Origin: Cryptomeria japonica
Taxonomy: Eukaryota; Streptophyta; Pinopsida; Cupressales; Cupressaceae
Length of the DNA: 64,000 bases
Assembly (NCBI RefSeq): GCF_030272615.1
Contig: NC_081411.1
Span: 180,752,977-180,816,976 of the forward strand
Reading direction: 5' to 3'
Under the pieces are notes generated by a model that had not been told where the DNA came from, did not search any database, and saw only the letters and a list, made by a program, of their open reading frames with translations. Shown here piece after piece: positions 1-10,325 of the stretch. Position 1 is the first letter of the stretch; each line of letters starts with the position of its first letter. The position numbers were made by a program, and so were the translations under genes.

Positions 1-3000
1 TTGATGGGGATCCTTCATGTGCCTATGCTTTGGATGTCTTCCCTACCGATGATGCTTTAGCTGAGTTTTTGGGAGCATATGACACTCTTCCTCGTTATCA
101 TCACAATAGGGGATTTCCTTATTGTTTGAACACTGAAGCCTATTTTGGAAAAGAGATTGATAATGATAAGATAGTGGAAGAATTCCCTCAGTTAAAGGAT
201 ACTCCTCAACAAAGTAATCTTCTTATAAGTGACACCATTGATGTTAAGATGGATCCTTGCAAGGAGGAAAAAGTTATTAAAATTGGGAAGTGTTTGGATG
301 AAGAGGAACAAAAACAATATGTAGATTTATTGCATGAATTCCCTGAGATCTTTGCTTGAACATATTCTGACATGCTTGGTATAGATCCTAAGATTGTTAC
401 TCATAACATTGTCTTAGTTCCCGATGATAAGCCCGTGAAACAAAAGAATCGAAAAATGAATCCTAAGGTAGCTCTGCTTATTAAGGCTGAGATTGAAAAA
501 TTATTGGAGGCTGGATTTATCCGCCCTATTGATTATTCCCCATGGATTTCAAATATTGTCGCTGTGGCTAAACCGGATAATAAGATAAGAATGTGTACTG
601 ACTTTCGAGATTTAAATAAGGCTTCTTTAAAAGATGATTTCCCTCTCCCAAACATTGACATGATAGTTGATTCTATAGCAGGACATGCTTTGCTATCCTT
701 CATGGACAGTTTTTCAGGATACAATCAAATTTTCATTAATCCTCAAGATCAATTCAAAACCGCTTTCACCACTCCTTGGGGTATGTTTTGTTGGATAATG
801 ATGCCTTTTGGACTTAAAAACACCGGCACAACTTATCAACGAGCGATGACCCTTATCTTTCATGATTATATGCATAAGATTTTAGAAGATTATGTTGATA
901 TTTCGGCAAAATCCACTCTTCGTATAGATCATATTAAGATCCTTCGTCAAATCTTTGAAAGAATTCGTAAATATCACATGCGCTTGAATCCCCAAAAATG
1001 TATTTTCAGTGTGGATAGTGGAAAACTATTAGGATTCATAGTTTCGCATCATGGGATTGAGGTGGACACTAAGAAAATAGATGCTATTGTCAACATGCCA
1101 CCTCCTAGAAATGTGTCTCAACTCAAAAGCTTACAAGGAAAGATTCAAGCTATTCGTAGGTTCGTATCCCAACTTGCGGATCATACTTTTCCTTTTACTC
1201 GACTCCTCAAAAAGGATATCACTTTTCAATGGAACGAAATTGTCAACAAGCATTTCAAGATTTAAAAGTATATTTGGCTAATCCTCCTATCCTTCAACCT
1301 GCCGAACCTTCTAAACCCTTTCTTCTTTATACAGCTACTTCCTCTCATGCTCTCGCAGCTTTATTGGTGCAACGTGATAAAGATGGTAAGGAATGTCCAG
1401 TTTATTATATAAGTCGTACCTTACTCGATTATGAGACCCGATATTCTACAATAGAAAGACAATGTTTGGCCTTGGTGTTTGCGACTTAGAAATTAAGACA
1501 TTATCTTTTAAATTCAGAAGTCCATGTCATGGTAAAGTTTGATCCTTTGAAGCATCTTTTCTCTAAAACTGATTTATCAGGATGCCTAGCTAAGTGGGTT
1601 ATGATGTTAACTGAATTTGACCTTAAATTTGTTTCACAAAGAGCAATTAAAGGGCAAGCGTTGACCGATCACTTAGCTGAGGCCCCTTCACCTTTCTCCT
1701 TCCCTAACCCTGAGTCTTTTCCTGATGACTTCATTCTTTGTACAGAGAAAGATGAAACTTGGGAGTTATACTTTGATGGCTCTAAGTGTCGTACGGGATC
1801 AGGGGCAGGTGTTGTTCTAATTTCTCCTACAAAGAAATCCATTCCCTTGTCTTATCGTCTAAATTTCCTATGTACAAATAACATTGCTGAGTATGAGGCT
1901 CTTATAGTGGGAATAAAAGCAGCCTTAGCCTTGAATATAAAGCACATACATATTTATGGAGATTCGCAATTGATTATAAGACAAGTAATAGGATTGTATC
2001 AAACAAAACAAGACAAATTATCACAATATAAAGACCTTTCTATCTCTTTGTTACAAAAATTTGATTCTTATACCATGGAACCTATTCCTTGAAAAGATAA
2101 TCGACATGCTGATGCAATGGCATGTGTGGCTTCTCTTTTATCTTTAGAGGACCCTATGGTTGATCTTAAATTTGTTTTGCACAACCTTATTTCTCCAGCT
2201 ATTGTAGACGATTCTAGCTTGGTGACATGTTGTGACTTTATAGACTCAGATGAATGGTATTCGCATATCGTAAGATATTTGACCGATGGTACCTTTCCTG
2301 ATTCCGCCAATAGGAACACTAGGGCTAGAATCCGCAAGCTGTCTGCTAGATATATCATTCTTTCTAATGTTCTTTACCGAAGGGGTTATAACGGTCTTCT
2401 CCTTCGCTGTCTTAACAAATCAGAAATCCTCGTTGCTCTTGAAGAGGCACATTTAGGTGCCTATGGGGGGCATTTTGGAGGCAAATCCTTAGTTCAAAGA
2501 TTGCTTCGTATGGGATACTATTAGCAAACTATGCAGAAGGATTCTTTTTCATTTATTAAGAAATGTCATCAATGTCAACAACACGATAATCTGATTCATG
2601 CTCCTACCCAAGAACTTCATTCTCAAGTAGCTTCTTGGCCTTTCTCCGCATGGGGGTTGGATCTCATCGGTAAAATCTCTCCTCCTTCATCTCAAGGACA
2701 CACCTTCATTATAACCGCAACAGATTACTTTACAAAGTGGGTAGAAGTTGTTCCCCTTCGTTCTACTACTACTGAAGTGATCTGTCAATTTCTTCTAGAA
2801 AACATCATTTCTCGATTCGGGATACCTTCCACTATAATCTCAGATAATGGGACATCATTTAAGAACAAGGACGTGAAGAAATTCCTCAAGAAATATCATA
2901 TCAAACATCGATTTTCTACACCATACTATCCTCAATCAAATGGTCAAGCTGAATCATCCAATAAAATAATTGAATAGATTCTTTGCAAAACTGTGAATAA

Positions 3001-3514
3001 GCATGGTAAGGATTGGAGTACTCAGCTAATCTATGCTCTTTGGGCCTACCGAACGAGTGTATGAATTGCTACAGGAACTACTCCTTATAACCTTGTTTAT
3101 GGTGCTGATGCTATTATGCCTTTAGAGTTAGAGATTCCATCACTTAGAGTTTCTCTCAAGGGTATAGTAGATGATGACTCTTATAGAGAACAAAGACTTC
3201 AACAGCTTGAGATGCTTGATGAATAGCGTATAAATTCTCTTGAGCATATTCAAGCGTATCACAAAACTCTACAACAAAGCTATAATGATAAGGTTATTCA
3301 ACGTTCCTTCTTAGTAGGTGACTTAGTTCTCTATGAGAATCAACGCAATGTGAATGCCTTACCTGCAGAGAAGGGAAAATTTAGTCCTAATTGGCTTGGA
3401 CCATATATCGTTATTGAAGATTATGGATCGGGTGCTTACAAAATAGCAGATGTAGATGGTACGCCTCTTAAAGAACCTATAAATGCTATGCACTTGTGTA
3501 GATACTATGCTTAA
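1..3514 (+). pseudogene. Ty3/gypsy pol: RT, RNase H, second RNase H, integrase (decayed, 5' partial)
   Basis: The frame is open from base 3. RT spans about 470-1060 and gRNase H about 1290-1500. A second, archaeal-type RNase H (about 1759-2120, YFDGS start, AEYEAL, GDSQL) follows. The integrase runs from about 2440: an H..H..C..C zinc finger, core aspartates in GLDLIG and ISDNG, and the glutamate in QAESSNK. The C-terminal part ends at TAA 3512-3514. It is dead: stops at 357-359 (TGA where Trp is usual), 1487-1489 (TAG, usually Gln), 2090-2092 (TGA, usually Arg), 2522-2524 (TAG, usually Trp) and 2975-2977, more stops after 3060, and a frameshift near 1235-1245. The RT active site reads YVDI instead of YVDD, so one catalytic Asp codon is missing (about 892-903). 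Confidence 0.9.
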
Positions 3515-4032
3515 TTTATCATTCCTTACCTTTCATTTCATCTATCTTCTTTTCAATTCTTCAACATTGGGTAATATGTTAGTATATCCTGATTAGAGCA
3601 AATAGAATTAAATGATATTGTGTTTAATCTATATTGCTTCATTCTTGACAAGTGTGTTTCTTCACTTTATAGTTTGTCTTGAATTCATTTATGTAAATTG
3701 TAAAAGATTTACATTTCCATTATGCTAGCATATTATACAATGTCTTTATGTGTTAAGTGGAATCGTATCATGTTGTGTTTAAGATTAAAATTAAATCACA
3801 TTAGTTATATGATTCTTAGACTTAATGCATATTTCTTCCCTATCATCAATGTAGTACTTGATTAAATATTTAAGTCACACATGTATCAATTTAATCATGG
3901 AGCATTGAGAAATCAATCACATGGAAATTAAATTCAGAACATACATGTACATCTACCAAAGGTATTAACTTTAACCAAAATATACATGGTTTTAGGCATT
4001 AAAGATAACACATTTGAGACAAGGAGAAGCAA

Positions 4033-4033
<1 letters not shown>
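3515..4033. other. 3' noncoding stretch of element 1
   Basis: AT-rich sequence between the integrase stop and a TA microsatellite. I see no open frame, RNA gene or repeat in it. By position it belongs to the internal region of element 1, downstream of pol and upstream of the antisense PMD gene's 3' end. Confidence 0.5.

Positions 4034-4066
<33 letters not shown>
4034..4066. repeat. (TA)n microsatellite, 33 bp
   Basis: Uninterrupted alternating T and A over 33 bases, just beyond the 3' end of the antisense PMD pseudogene. Length is likely polymorphic between individuals. Confidence 0.95.
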
Positions 4067-4069
<3 letters not shown>

Positions 4070-4137
4070 GATCAGGTTTTCATATACAAAAATAGGTCAC
4101 TATACATCCAAAATGTGACCTATCCTACATCATGAGA

Positions 4138-6267
4138 TCATCTCCTATCCCTAGGGCTAGTGGCTGGAGAGTGACGACTAGACGCTTCCTCCTGATCTGG
4201 CCGTGAAGGTGGACCCATAGGTGTATAGCGTGATATAGACCGTGAATGACTCTGAGAGGAACTCCTATGATCCCTATCAATAAGGATGGCACGATACGAG
4301 GAAGCCTCGGCCTGAGCTGCTGCTAGATCTCGTTGTGCCCGCTAAAGGTTCTCTGATAGAACTCTCTCTCTCTCCCTCCATATGTCCACCTGTACTCGAA
4401 ATGGGGAAAACAAGTCCTCATGCCGACCCGCGTTCCCCTAAGGCCTATAAGCAATCTGTGAGGAACTAGGGATCTGTGCCATCATGGAAATATCTATCAC
4501 TGCTTGCTGAATCAAGGAACGCCACTCCTGTACATTAGCTGTAGCAGTAGAATAGATTTTTGTGTTAGTACCATTCTATATCATCAAAGCATTAATCAAT
4601 CAATTTAAACTTACTATACCTGGATCTCCCTCACGCTAGTAGGGATCGTGATATGGTAGCATCTATGACTAGGAACTACTAGGCTCCCTATGCTCAAATA
4701 ATCTGTGCATGATGGGTGTAGGCTGGCCCGTACTAGAAACAGGTCTTCGTATCACCTCATGTTCCCCCTTTTGGGGAATATGAGGAGGATCCAAGGCTAT
4801 GGTATCATCTCCTGAATGGTGGGGAGTTGCATCTGACTCCTCCTCATCATCTCTATCCTCCTCCTCCTCGTCATCTTCATCCTCGTCTACATCCTCACCT
4901 GCATCCTCATTCTCCTCATCTCTATCCGTGTCATCCTCCTCTCCCTCCCCCTCCTCCTCGGCACTAGGCTGATCTCCTATGGGTGGATCAGGATCTCCTG
5001 CCTCCTCATGACCCTCTCCCTCCTCTGGCTCCTCCAATCTGGATCCCTGATCCTCATCTCGGTCTCCATGTCTCCATGGGCTTGGATGGCCTGTCGGGTA
5101 ATCTGGTGGAAAGATAGGCCCTGGGTATGACCTCACAAACCATGAGAGATACCTGCGCTGTGCCCCAGGCTCTGCGGAGTAATCAATGACCACATCCTAA
5201 TTGGATCCCTCTATATCTATAGTCTTGATGTCATCTATCGTAGGTCTCGCCACTGCTCTGGGTCTGGGAAGGACCCGTGAGTGTCGAGTATAGATGAGTA
5301 CATCGGCTGGAACACACTGCTCTAGCCCAAACTGCCTCTGTACTCGGTCAAAGTAGAATGGGACTATGATATGTGAGTATCATCCCTGCAGTAGGCGGTT
5401 CCTCTGTAAGCATGCTAGCTGCCTCTCCATCCCATCCCATTTGTGCATCCGTAAATAGGGTCTCCATACTATCACCTCGGCTGTCAATCTATCAAATATC
5501 ACTCTCCAATATAGCAGATCCCCAAACCTCCACTCGTTGGTAAGTGGATAAGCAAACACCCTAGGTCGCTCGCTAGCTGTACTCAACGAATAGCCGACAG
5601 GCCTAGTGCATGTGAAGTGCTCAAATATCCACACCTGCAAAAGTGTGCATGTCATCAAGCTGCAACTCTGTCCAAAAACATACTCCTCAAGTTTGTGATA
5701 GAGATGTGCAAGCATACTCTGACCCCAAGCATATACTCTCCTATGTCTCTCCATAGCTCTGATGCACCATGTGAGACCCCCATGCATGTGCGTACCTCTC
5801 CCATTAGGGCAGACAGCTAGTGCGATGATGGCAATCATAAGACATCTCACAAGGGGCACCTCTCCTATAGGATGTAAGAGCCAGCTGACCATGATTTGAC
5901 CTCTCATCTCACTTGGCATGACTCTCCCTATGCAGTATACCTGCTCCCTCTGATGGTCCTCCGCTAACCAATCGATTGCGTATGTCACAGTAGCTCCTCT
6001 GATAGGTAGGCGAAGTATGTGGTACACATCTTCAAGTGTAACCGTCATCTCTCCTACTGGAAGATGGAATGTACATGTGTCAGGATCCCATTGCTCCATA
6101 AGTGCCATCAGCATCGCAGGATGAAATCAAATGGCCAACATGAGGATCGCACACCATAAACCCATGATCGACAATGTATCCCTCTCTGCCTAAGTCAGTC
6201 GAGGAATCTGATCTCGTAGACTGCGAAGAATCTGCCCCGCAGTATGCTCTCTCATGTATGGGAGACC
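4138..6267 (-). pseudogene. Plant mobile domain (PMD, aminotransferase-like) gene, antisense inside element 1
   Basis: One reading frame continues on the minus strand from 6267 to a TGA at 4140-4138 and includes a typical plant mobile domain. The text from about 6190 to 5290 has family hallmarks: an ERD-like segment, the ALMEQWDPDTCTFHLP block with GEMTVTLEDV and LRLPI, and a closing FYFDRVQRQFGLEQ block. A Glu/Asp-rich region follows (about 5050-4820), then a Ser/Arg-rich tail. A splice acceptor (TTTTTGCATTGCAG) precedes 6267, so an upstream exon is expected. A canonical intron lies at 4619-4539. At least nine in-frame stops (two near 6190-6130, others near 5378, 5200, 4670-4630, 4440, 4350) show it is no longer functional. 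PMD proteins (MAIN/MAIL1 in Arabidopsis) act in silencing and gene expression, and PMD-C copies are known in Ty3/gypsy elements. What this copy did for the element is unknown. Confidence 0.8.
4539..4619 (-). other. 81-bp spliceosomal-type intron in the antisense PMD pseudogene
   Basis: On the minus strand the left exon ends ...GATCCAG and the intron begins GTATAGTAAG at 4619. It ends CTACTGCTACAG at 4540-4539, and the next exon starts CTAATGTACAGG at 4538. Splicing joins a split Ala codon (G|CT, phase 1) and the frame then runs to the terminal stop with two nonsense codons. Inside the intron the frame is closed by several stops. GT...AG ends, frame retention and stop clustering support an intron; no transcript data are available. 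Confidence 0.65.
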
Positions 6268-7265
6268 CTGCAATGCAAAAACATCCATATAATCACTACT
6301 CAATCATCAAAATCATCTAAGTAAACTGTCGAACATCGTATGCTAACCCTGACATCCCTCGCCAAGTCCTGATTGGGACCATGGCACCCTGAGAAGACCA
6401 TGGCGCCCTATCAGCGACCATGGCACCCTGAGGGGACCATGGCGCCCCATAGGGACCATGGCGCCCCACAAGGACCATGGTGCCTTGAAAGGACCATGGC
6501 GCCCCATAGGAACCATGGTGCCCTGGGTGGGACCTAGGGTCAGATTCCAGGGCCCCCAAACGATCACAGTAAGTCAAAGTCAACAGAAATGCAAAAAGTC
6601 AAAGCCAAAGTTCAGTCAACTCACCTCATCCAGTGGTTCATCATCGATCACGGCCTATCGCATGATCTCAATCCTCATGGGACGCTCCGATCATCATGAA
6701 GGCATGATGATAGCTATGTGGGCTCTGCTGCAATGAACAATACTCAGAAATAAACAAAGTGACAAATGCAATTGTCACTTTCAAGGTATATATTTTCATT
6801 CCTGTATTTTCAAAACCCTAATTTTCCTCTATCACTCATTTCATCATAACTTGAGTTTGGTAGATGCGATTTCCAAACCGTTTGTTGTGTAGGAATTGTA
6901 TTTTCGTTCCCCTACTCCTGGGATGTTCGAAAACGTGCTCTAATGAAGCCTCTTCAATGAACATCTCTCATCAATAATCTCTCACACAATTTATCGTAAG
7001 TAAACATGCTATCCTATTTCACCTCCCTAATAAGAAAGCCGAAACAGGGGGGCATATAGCTACTCGCAAATTTCATCACTTTCCTTAGTAAGCATTAGGT
7101 GATTTTGTGATCTAATGTGCGTTTTGTAGGGTGTGGTTCCTAACTGTGTATTGCAGATACCGCTGGGGGCTTCGTTCGACAGACTTATGGATATATCCTT
7201 TTTCAAATGATGTTTACTTTCCTGTACTTTAGCTTGCATATGCACGTAGTACTCATATGACCACT
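6268..7265. other. Upstream region of the PMD pseudogene, mostly noncoding
   Basis: This stretch holds the presumed upstream intron and 5' exon of the antisense PMD gene, the 19-bp minisatellite listed separately, and low-complexity sequence up to the polypurine tract. The open frames at 6317-6583 are translations of the minisatellite and I do not call them genes. I could not place the first PMD exon or a promoter. Confidence 0.45.
6376..6538. repeat. 19-bp minisatellite with CCATGG in every unit (8 units plus a degenerate one)
   Basis: ACCATGG starts at 6378, 6397, 6417, 6436, 6455, 6474, 6493 and 6512, that is every 19 bases with one step of 20. A degenerate ninth unit (ACCTAGG) follows at 6532. 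The unit resembles GACCATGGCGCCCCATAGG, with G/A variation at the GGCGCC core. Three units are 57 bp, so open frames across it repeat every 19 residues. It lies upstream of the PMD pseudogene inside element 1. Confidence 0.92.
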
Positions 7266-7280
7266 AAAGTGGGGGCTAAA
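7266..7280 (+). other. Polypurine tract of element 1
   Basis: AAAGTGGGGGCTAAA immediately precedes the TG of the LTR at 7281. This is the expected plus-strand priming site of an LTR retrotransposon and fixes the element's orientation as +. Confidence 0.75.
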
Positions 7281-8930
7281 TGTAGCATCGTAAATTGTAT
7301 GCACTTGCTAGGGTGCTACAATTTCACACCTAGTTTAGCACCTGCCTTGGTGCATTTTGCATTTTGCATTACATTTCCCCCTTAGCACTTAATCAATGAA
7401 ACTAATTAGGTCTAAGGTTCTATTTCATCATTTTCCACATCATAAAGTTGGGCCCTTTCGTTAAAGCGTGCCCTTTTCATTTTATTCCTCTAATACATCA
7501 TTCAATCAAAAACCCTAATTAAGTCCTATTTTGAACTTGGGGGCTTGATTTCGGGGGTCAAAACATCTTGAAGTCACCTGTAACTTCGGGATTCTCTCTA
7601 AAATCATCATATCCGACGGCCCTGAAAATTTGGTGAAAAGTTGTCAGGACTGTGGCGCCCGGAGTGCACATGGTCCTGGACATTTTGCTCAAAATTTTAG
7701 GAGCACAATCCAATCATAAAATAAAGATTAACCCCAAGAAATTGGTGAGAGATTCAATCTCTAGGTCGGCCAAAAGTTGAAATTACGACCTAGGGTTTCA
7801 TATATAAGAGCTCTCTTTCTTCATTTAAATGGATCCGGATTTTTGATTTCAGGACCTCATATGCAGCAAAAGAGCAGATCTTTGAAGACTTCAACCAACA
7901 CTCAACATCCATCCATCAAGCATTCATCAATTTCATTCATTCATTTAGGGCTTTTGAAGGCATTGAAGAGAAATAAGGGATCACTGACTGAAGATTGGCT
8001 TGTACCCCTCCCTTGGGGTTGGGTATGATTTCATGTTGTTTCCATGTCTTTGCATAAGCTTCAATATATCATTTATTCATGCTTTAGATCACTTTGCATC
8101 TTGATTTAGAGCATTTACATTATCATTTACAAGCAATTAGGGTTTACTTTCTAGGTTGCTCTAGTTTGCTTACTTGCATTTTAGGATCTTGCACACACAC
8201 AAGGTCTGCATACACAATACTTTTACAATACAACTTGGCTATTCGTGGAGGTGGAAATCACCGAAGTGGGGGTTTGACTAAGGCAAAACCCTATATAGCC
8301 ACCCACCACACCTTTTTCAGATATTATTACAGATTTCGAGATTCGGATGATGCCGCAAGTTGTAGATCTGACGGAAGCAGAGTGAGACAAACCTTCCCAC
8401 CAAGTTGCAGAGCAAAAGACTAGGACAGGGGAGTGGGGCACCCTAGTCCTGCTAGGACAGGGGCGTTGGGCGCCTTGGTCCCTAGGACAGAGGTGCTGGG
8501 CACCCTGGTCTTCCTGATAGACAGCAATTTTTGACATTTCTGGCAGCTTTTCGGAGTGCAAAACAGCAGTTTCAGGAGCAGTTTCCGGGATAGTATCAGG
8601 ACAGTGGCGCCTGTGCCCCCGTCTCAAACATTTTCACTCAGTTTTTGACTCTGAGTATGCATCTGCATTCTTGTTTTGTCCTTGTGTTTACAGCTTTTTC
8701 ATTGTTTAATCTCAATTCTACAATCTTGTTATTAGTTTATACTTGCATTTTGGGGTTAGGATTTGAACTTGCATCATTTTATCTTTCAATTACAACAAAG
8801 GAATAGAAATCCTAATAGGTAGCCCATGGCTCTCTCTTTCACAAAAAGAAGTAGCCAATTGTGTGATACCTCTAGGCTCTTTCATATTCCGTAATGTGTG
8901 TCAAAAGGTAGGATTAGGGCATGTTAACCT
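7281..8930 (+). repeat. 3' LTR of element 1 (right end uncertain)
   Basis: It starts TGTAGCATCG directly after a polypurine tract. A TATA-like box (TCATATATAAGAG, about 7798-7810) would define the U3/R boundary. The LTR contains GGCGCC-rich phrases at about 7650-7680 and 8598-8620 and a 30-32-bp repeat at 8421-8514. The partner 5' LTR is outside the window, so the right end cannot be set by comparison. The coordinate given is where element 2's reading frame becomes recognisable. Confidence 0.6.
8421..8514. repeat. Three-unit 30-32-bp tandem repeat in the element 1 LTR
   Basis: AGGACA starts units at 8422, 8454 and 8484. Each continues with a G-rich run, a GGCGCC or GGCACC core and a GTCC/GTCT end (AGGACAGGGGCGTTGGGCGC type). 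The core motif is the same GGCGCC/GGCACC theme as in the 19-bp minisatellite at 6376-6538. Confidence 0.8.
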
Positions 8931-8932
8931 AG

Positions 8933-10321
8933 TCTCTCTTTTTCCCCTACACACCACTTTCTCCTAAATCCTATGGAAAACCATCAAACTCTAAACAACA
9001 ACCAATTGTGAAACATCTTCCAATATTTGATGGAGCATTTGTTAGTGCTGGAATCTTATCAGAGGAAAGAAAAGATAAAGATGTGCTACAATGGCTATAC
9101 AAAGATGAAGAAGTCCAACAAAAGATCAACAATGTCAGCATACCTACAAAAAAGTATGGAAAAGGATTCAACATTCTCAGAAAAATGGGATACACTAGAA
9201 CAGGTCCTATAGGGAAAAGAAAAGAAGGTATCTCAAAACCTATCCAACCTCATACTCAGCATGCTATAGACAAATTAGGCTTAGGATATGGACAACTTAC
9301 TCTACCAAAAGACACATCTTTTAACAAACAACAAGACAAATGTGAAAATAGACAAGAACAACTGGCAATTGAAAGAGAAGAAACATCAACTAAGAAACAA
9401 GCACAAGAAAACATGAAATGGGAAAAGAAGCAAGCTTCAAATCAACATGAAAAACAAACTAAAAGCACCTCCCACGCAACCTTAAATCTCAATCAAAACA
9501 AGCATGAACCTGGTACTAATCAAGGAGAACTCATAGCAAGGTTGACGTAATTCAATCTCAGTCCCGAAGAGGTTGAATATGAAAGAAGAAAAGATATAAC
9601 AAGAGAAGATGAAGAAACAAATCAAACACTATATGAACAAATTTGTAGATTGTAGGCTACAAGTGAGACAAATTCTAATGAATGGGAATGGGATTCCTAT
9701 CACTCTGAAGAATCATTTGAATAAAATTTCTTTGAAGATGTAGGAGTCGATGTAGTTCACACGTATGTAGGGCAAACGTTAGGAACTAGTTTACTTGAAT
9801 TAGAATCACATTCGGTTGACTTGGACTTAATCGAGGATGATTAGGAGCTACTTGTCCAAGGTCATTTTGATGATAATATCATTCTATACATTGACATACA
9901 TATCAAAAACTTTGATACATCCATCATGACCCTTGATACTATCGAAACATCTCAACTTGAGGACCCCTTACCTGTAATCCACCCTGAACTTATTGATTGG
10001 GAAAATGAAGAACATACTGCCATTGATACCTTTCCAAATGACCATGTCATATCCGTATATCTTAATGCAATCGAACCCATAACAACTTTCACCAAGAATT
10101 TCAGCAACGCATCTTATAGTCAAGTGGGTGCCAAATCTCCTAGTCGCAAAAAGGAAAACTAAGAAAACAATATCAGGTCTAACGTTGAAAACCATTTCTT
10201 GGAAACATTAAATTAGGAAAAAGTAAAAAAGAAAGGACACATCTAACAATGAAAACCTCCTTGAAGCACTGGAAGATGGGATATTTGACACTTTACCTAC
10301 ACACTATCAAGAAAGGTCATC
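8933..10321 (+). pseudogene. Element 2 polyprotein segment with G-patch domain (protease-RT linker)
   Basis: An open frame runs from 8933 to 9550 without a convincing ATG, so it is an internal part of a polyprotein. A G-patch domain lies at about 9152-9295: KYGKGF...KMGY...GPIGKRKEGI...KLGLGYGQ, with the conserved glycines in place. A lysine/glutamine-rich stretch follows. The frame is then broken by stops at 9548-9550, near 9652, 9722 and 9842, and again after 10162, before the RT region starts in another frame near 10300. G-patch domains bind RNA or helicase partners, and some plant gypsy polyproteins and betaretroviruses carry one. Its exact role in this element is unknown. Confidence 0.75.
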
Positions 10322-10325
10322 TATT

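Larger units (their letters stand above)
1..8930 (+). mobile_element. Ty3/gypsy Tat-lineage element 1, 3' part (right end approximate)
   Basis: Polyprotein remains (1-3514), a long 3' internal region with an antisense PMD gene, a polypurine tract (about 7266-7280, AAAGTGGGGGCTAAA) and an LTR starting TGTAGCATCG at 7281. Two RNase H domains followed by an integrase is the published signature of the Tat lineage. The left part (5' LTR, gag, protease) is outside the window. The right LTR end is not resolved: it lies somewhere between about 8640 and 8930, where the reading frame of element 2 begins. One reading is that element 1 inserted into element 2, which would explain why element 2 starts in mid-polyprotein; that is inference. 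Confidence 0.75.

Noticed and set aside
6317-6583. Overlapping minus-strand and plus-strand open frames with GAPWS/GRHGP-like repeats
   Set aside because: They are translations of the 19-bp minisatellite in several frames, with no start context or domain.
7651-7680. Possible tRNA-Lys type primer site (TGGCGCCCG)
   Set aside because: The match ends after nine bases and it lies in the middle of an LTR, not at its end.
8223-8627. 134-residue minus-strand open frame in the element 1 LTR
   Set aside because: Spans the 30-32-bp repeat and has no recognisable domain; its openness follows from the repeat.
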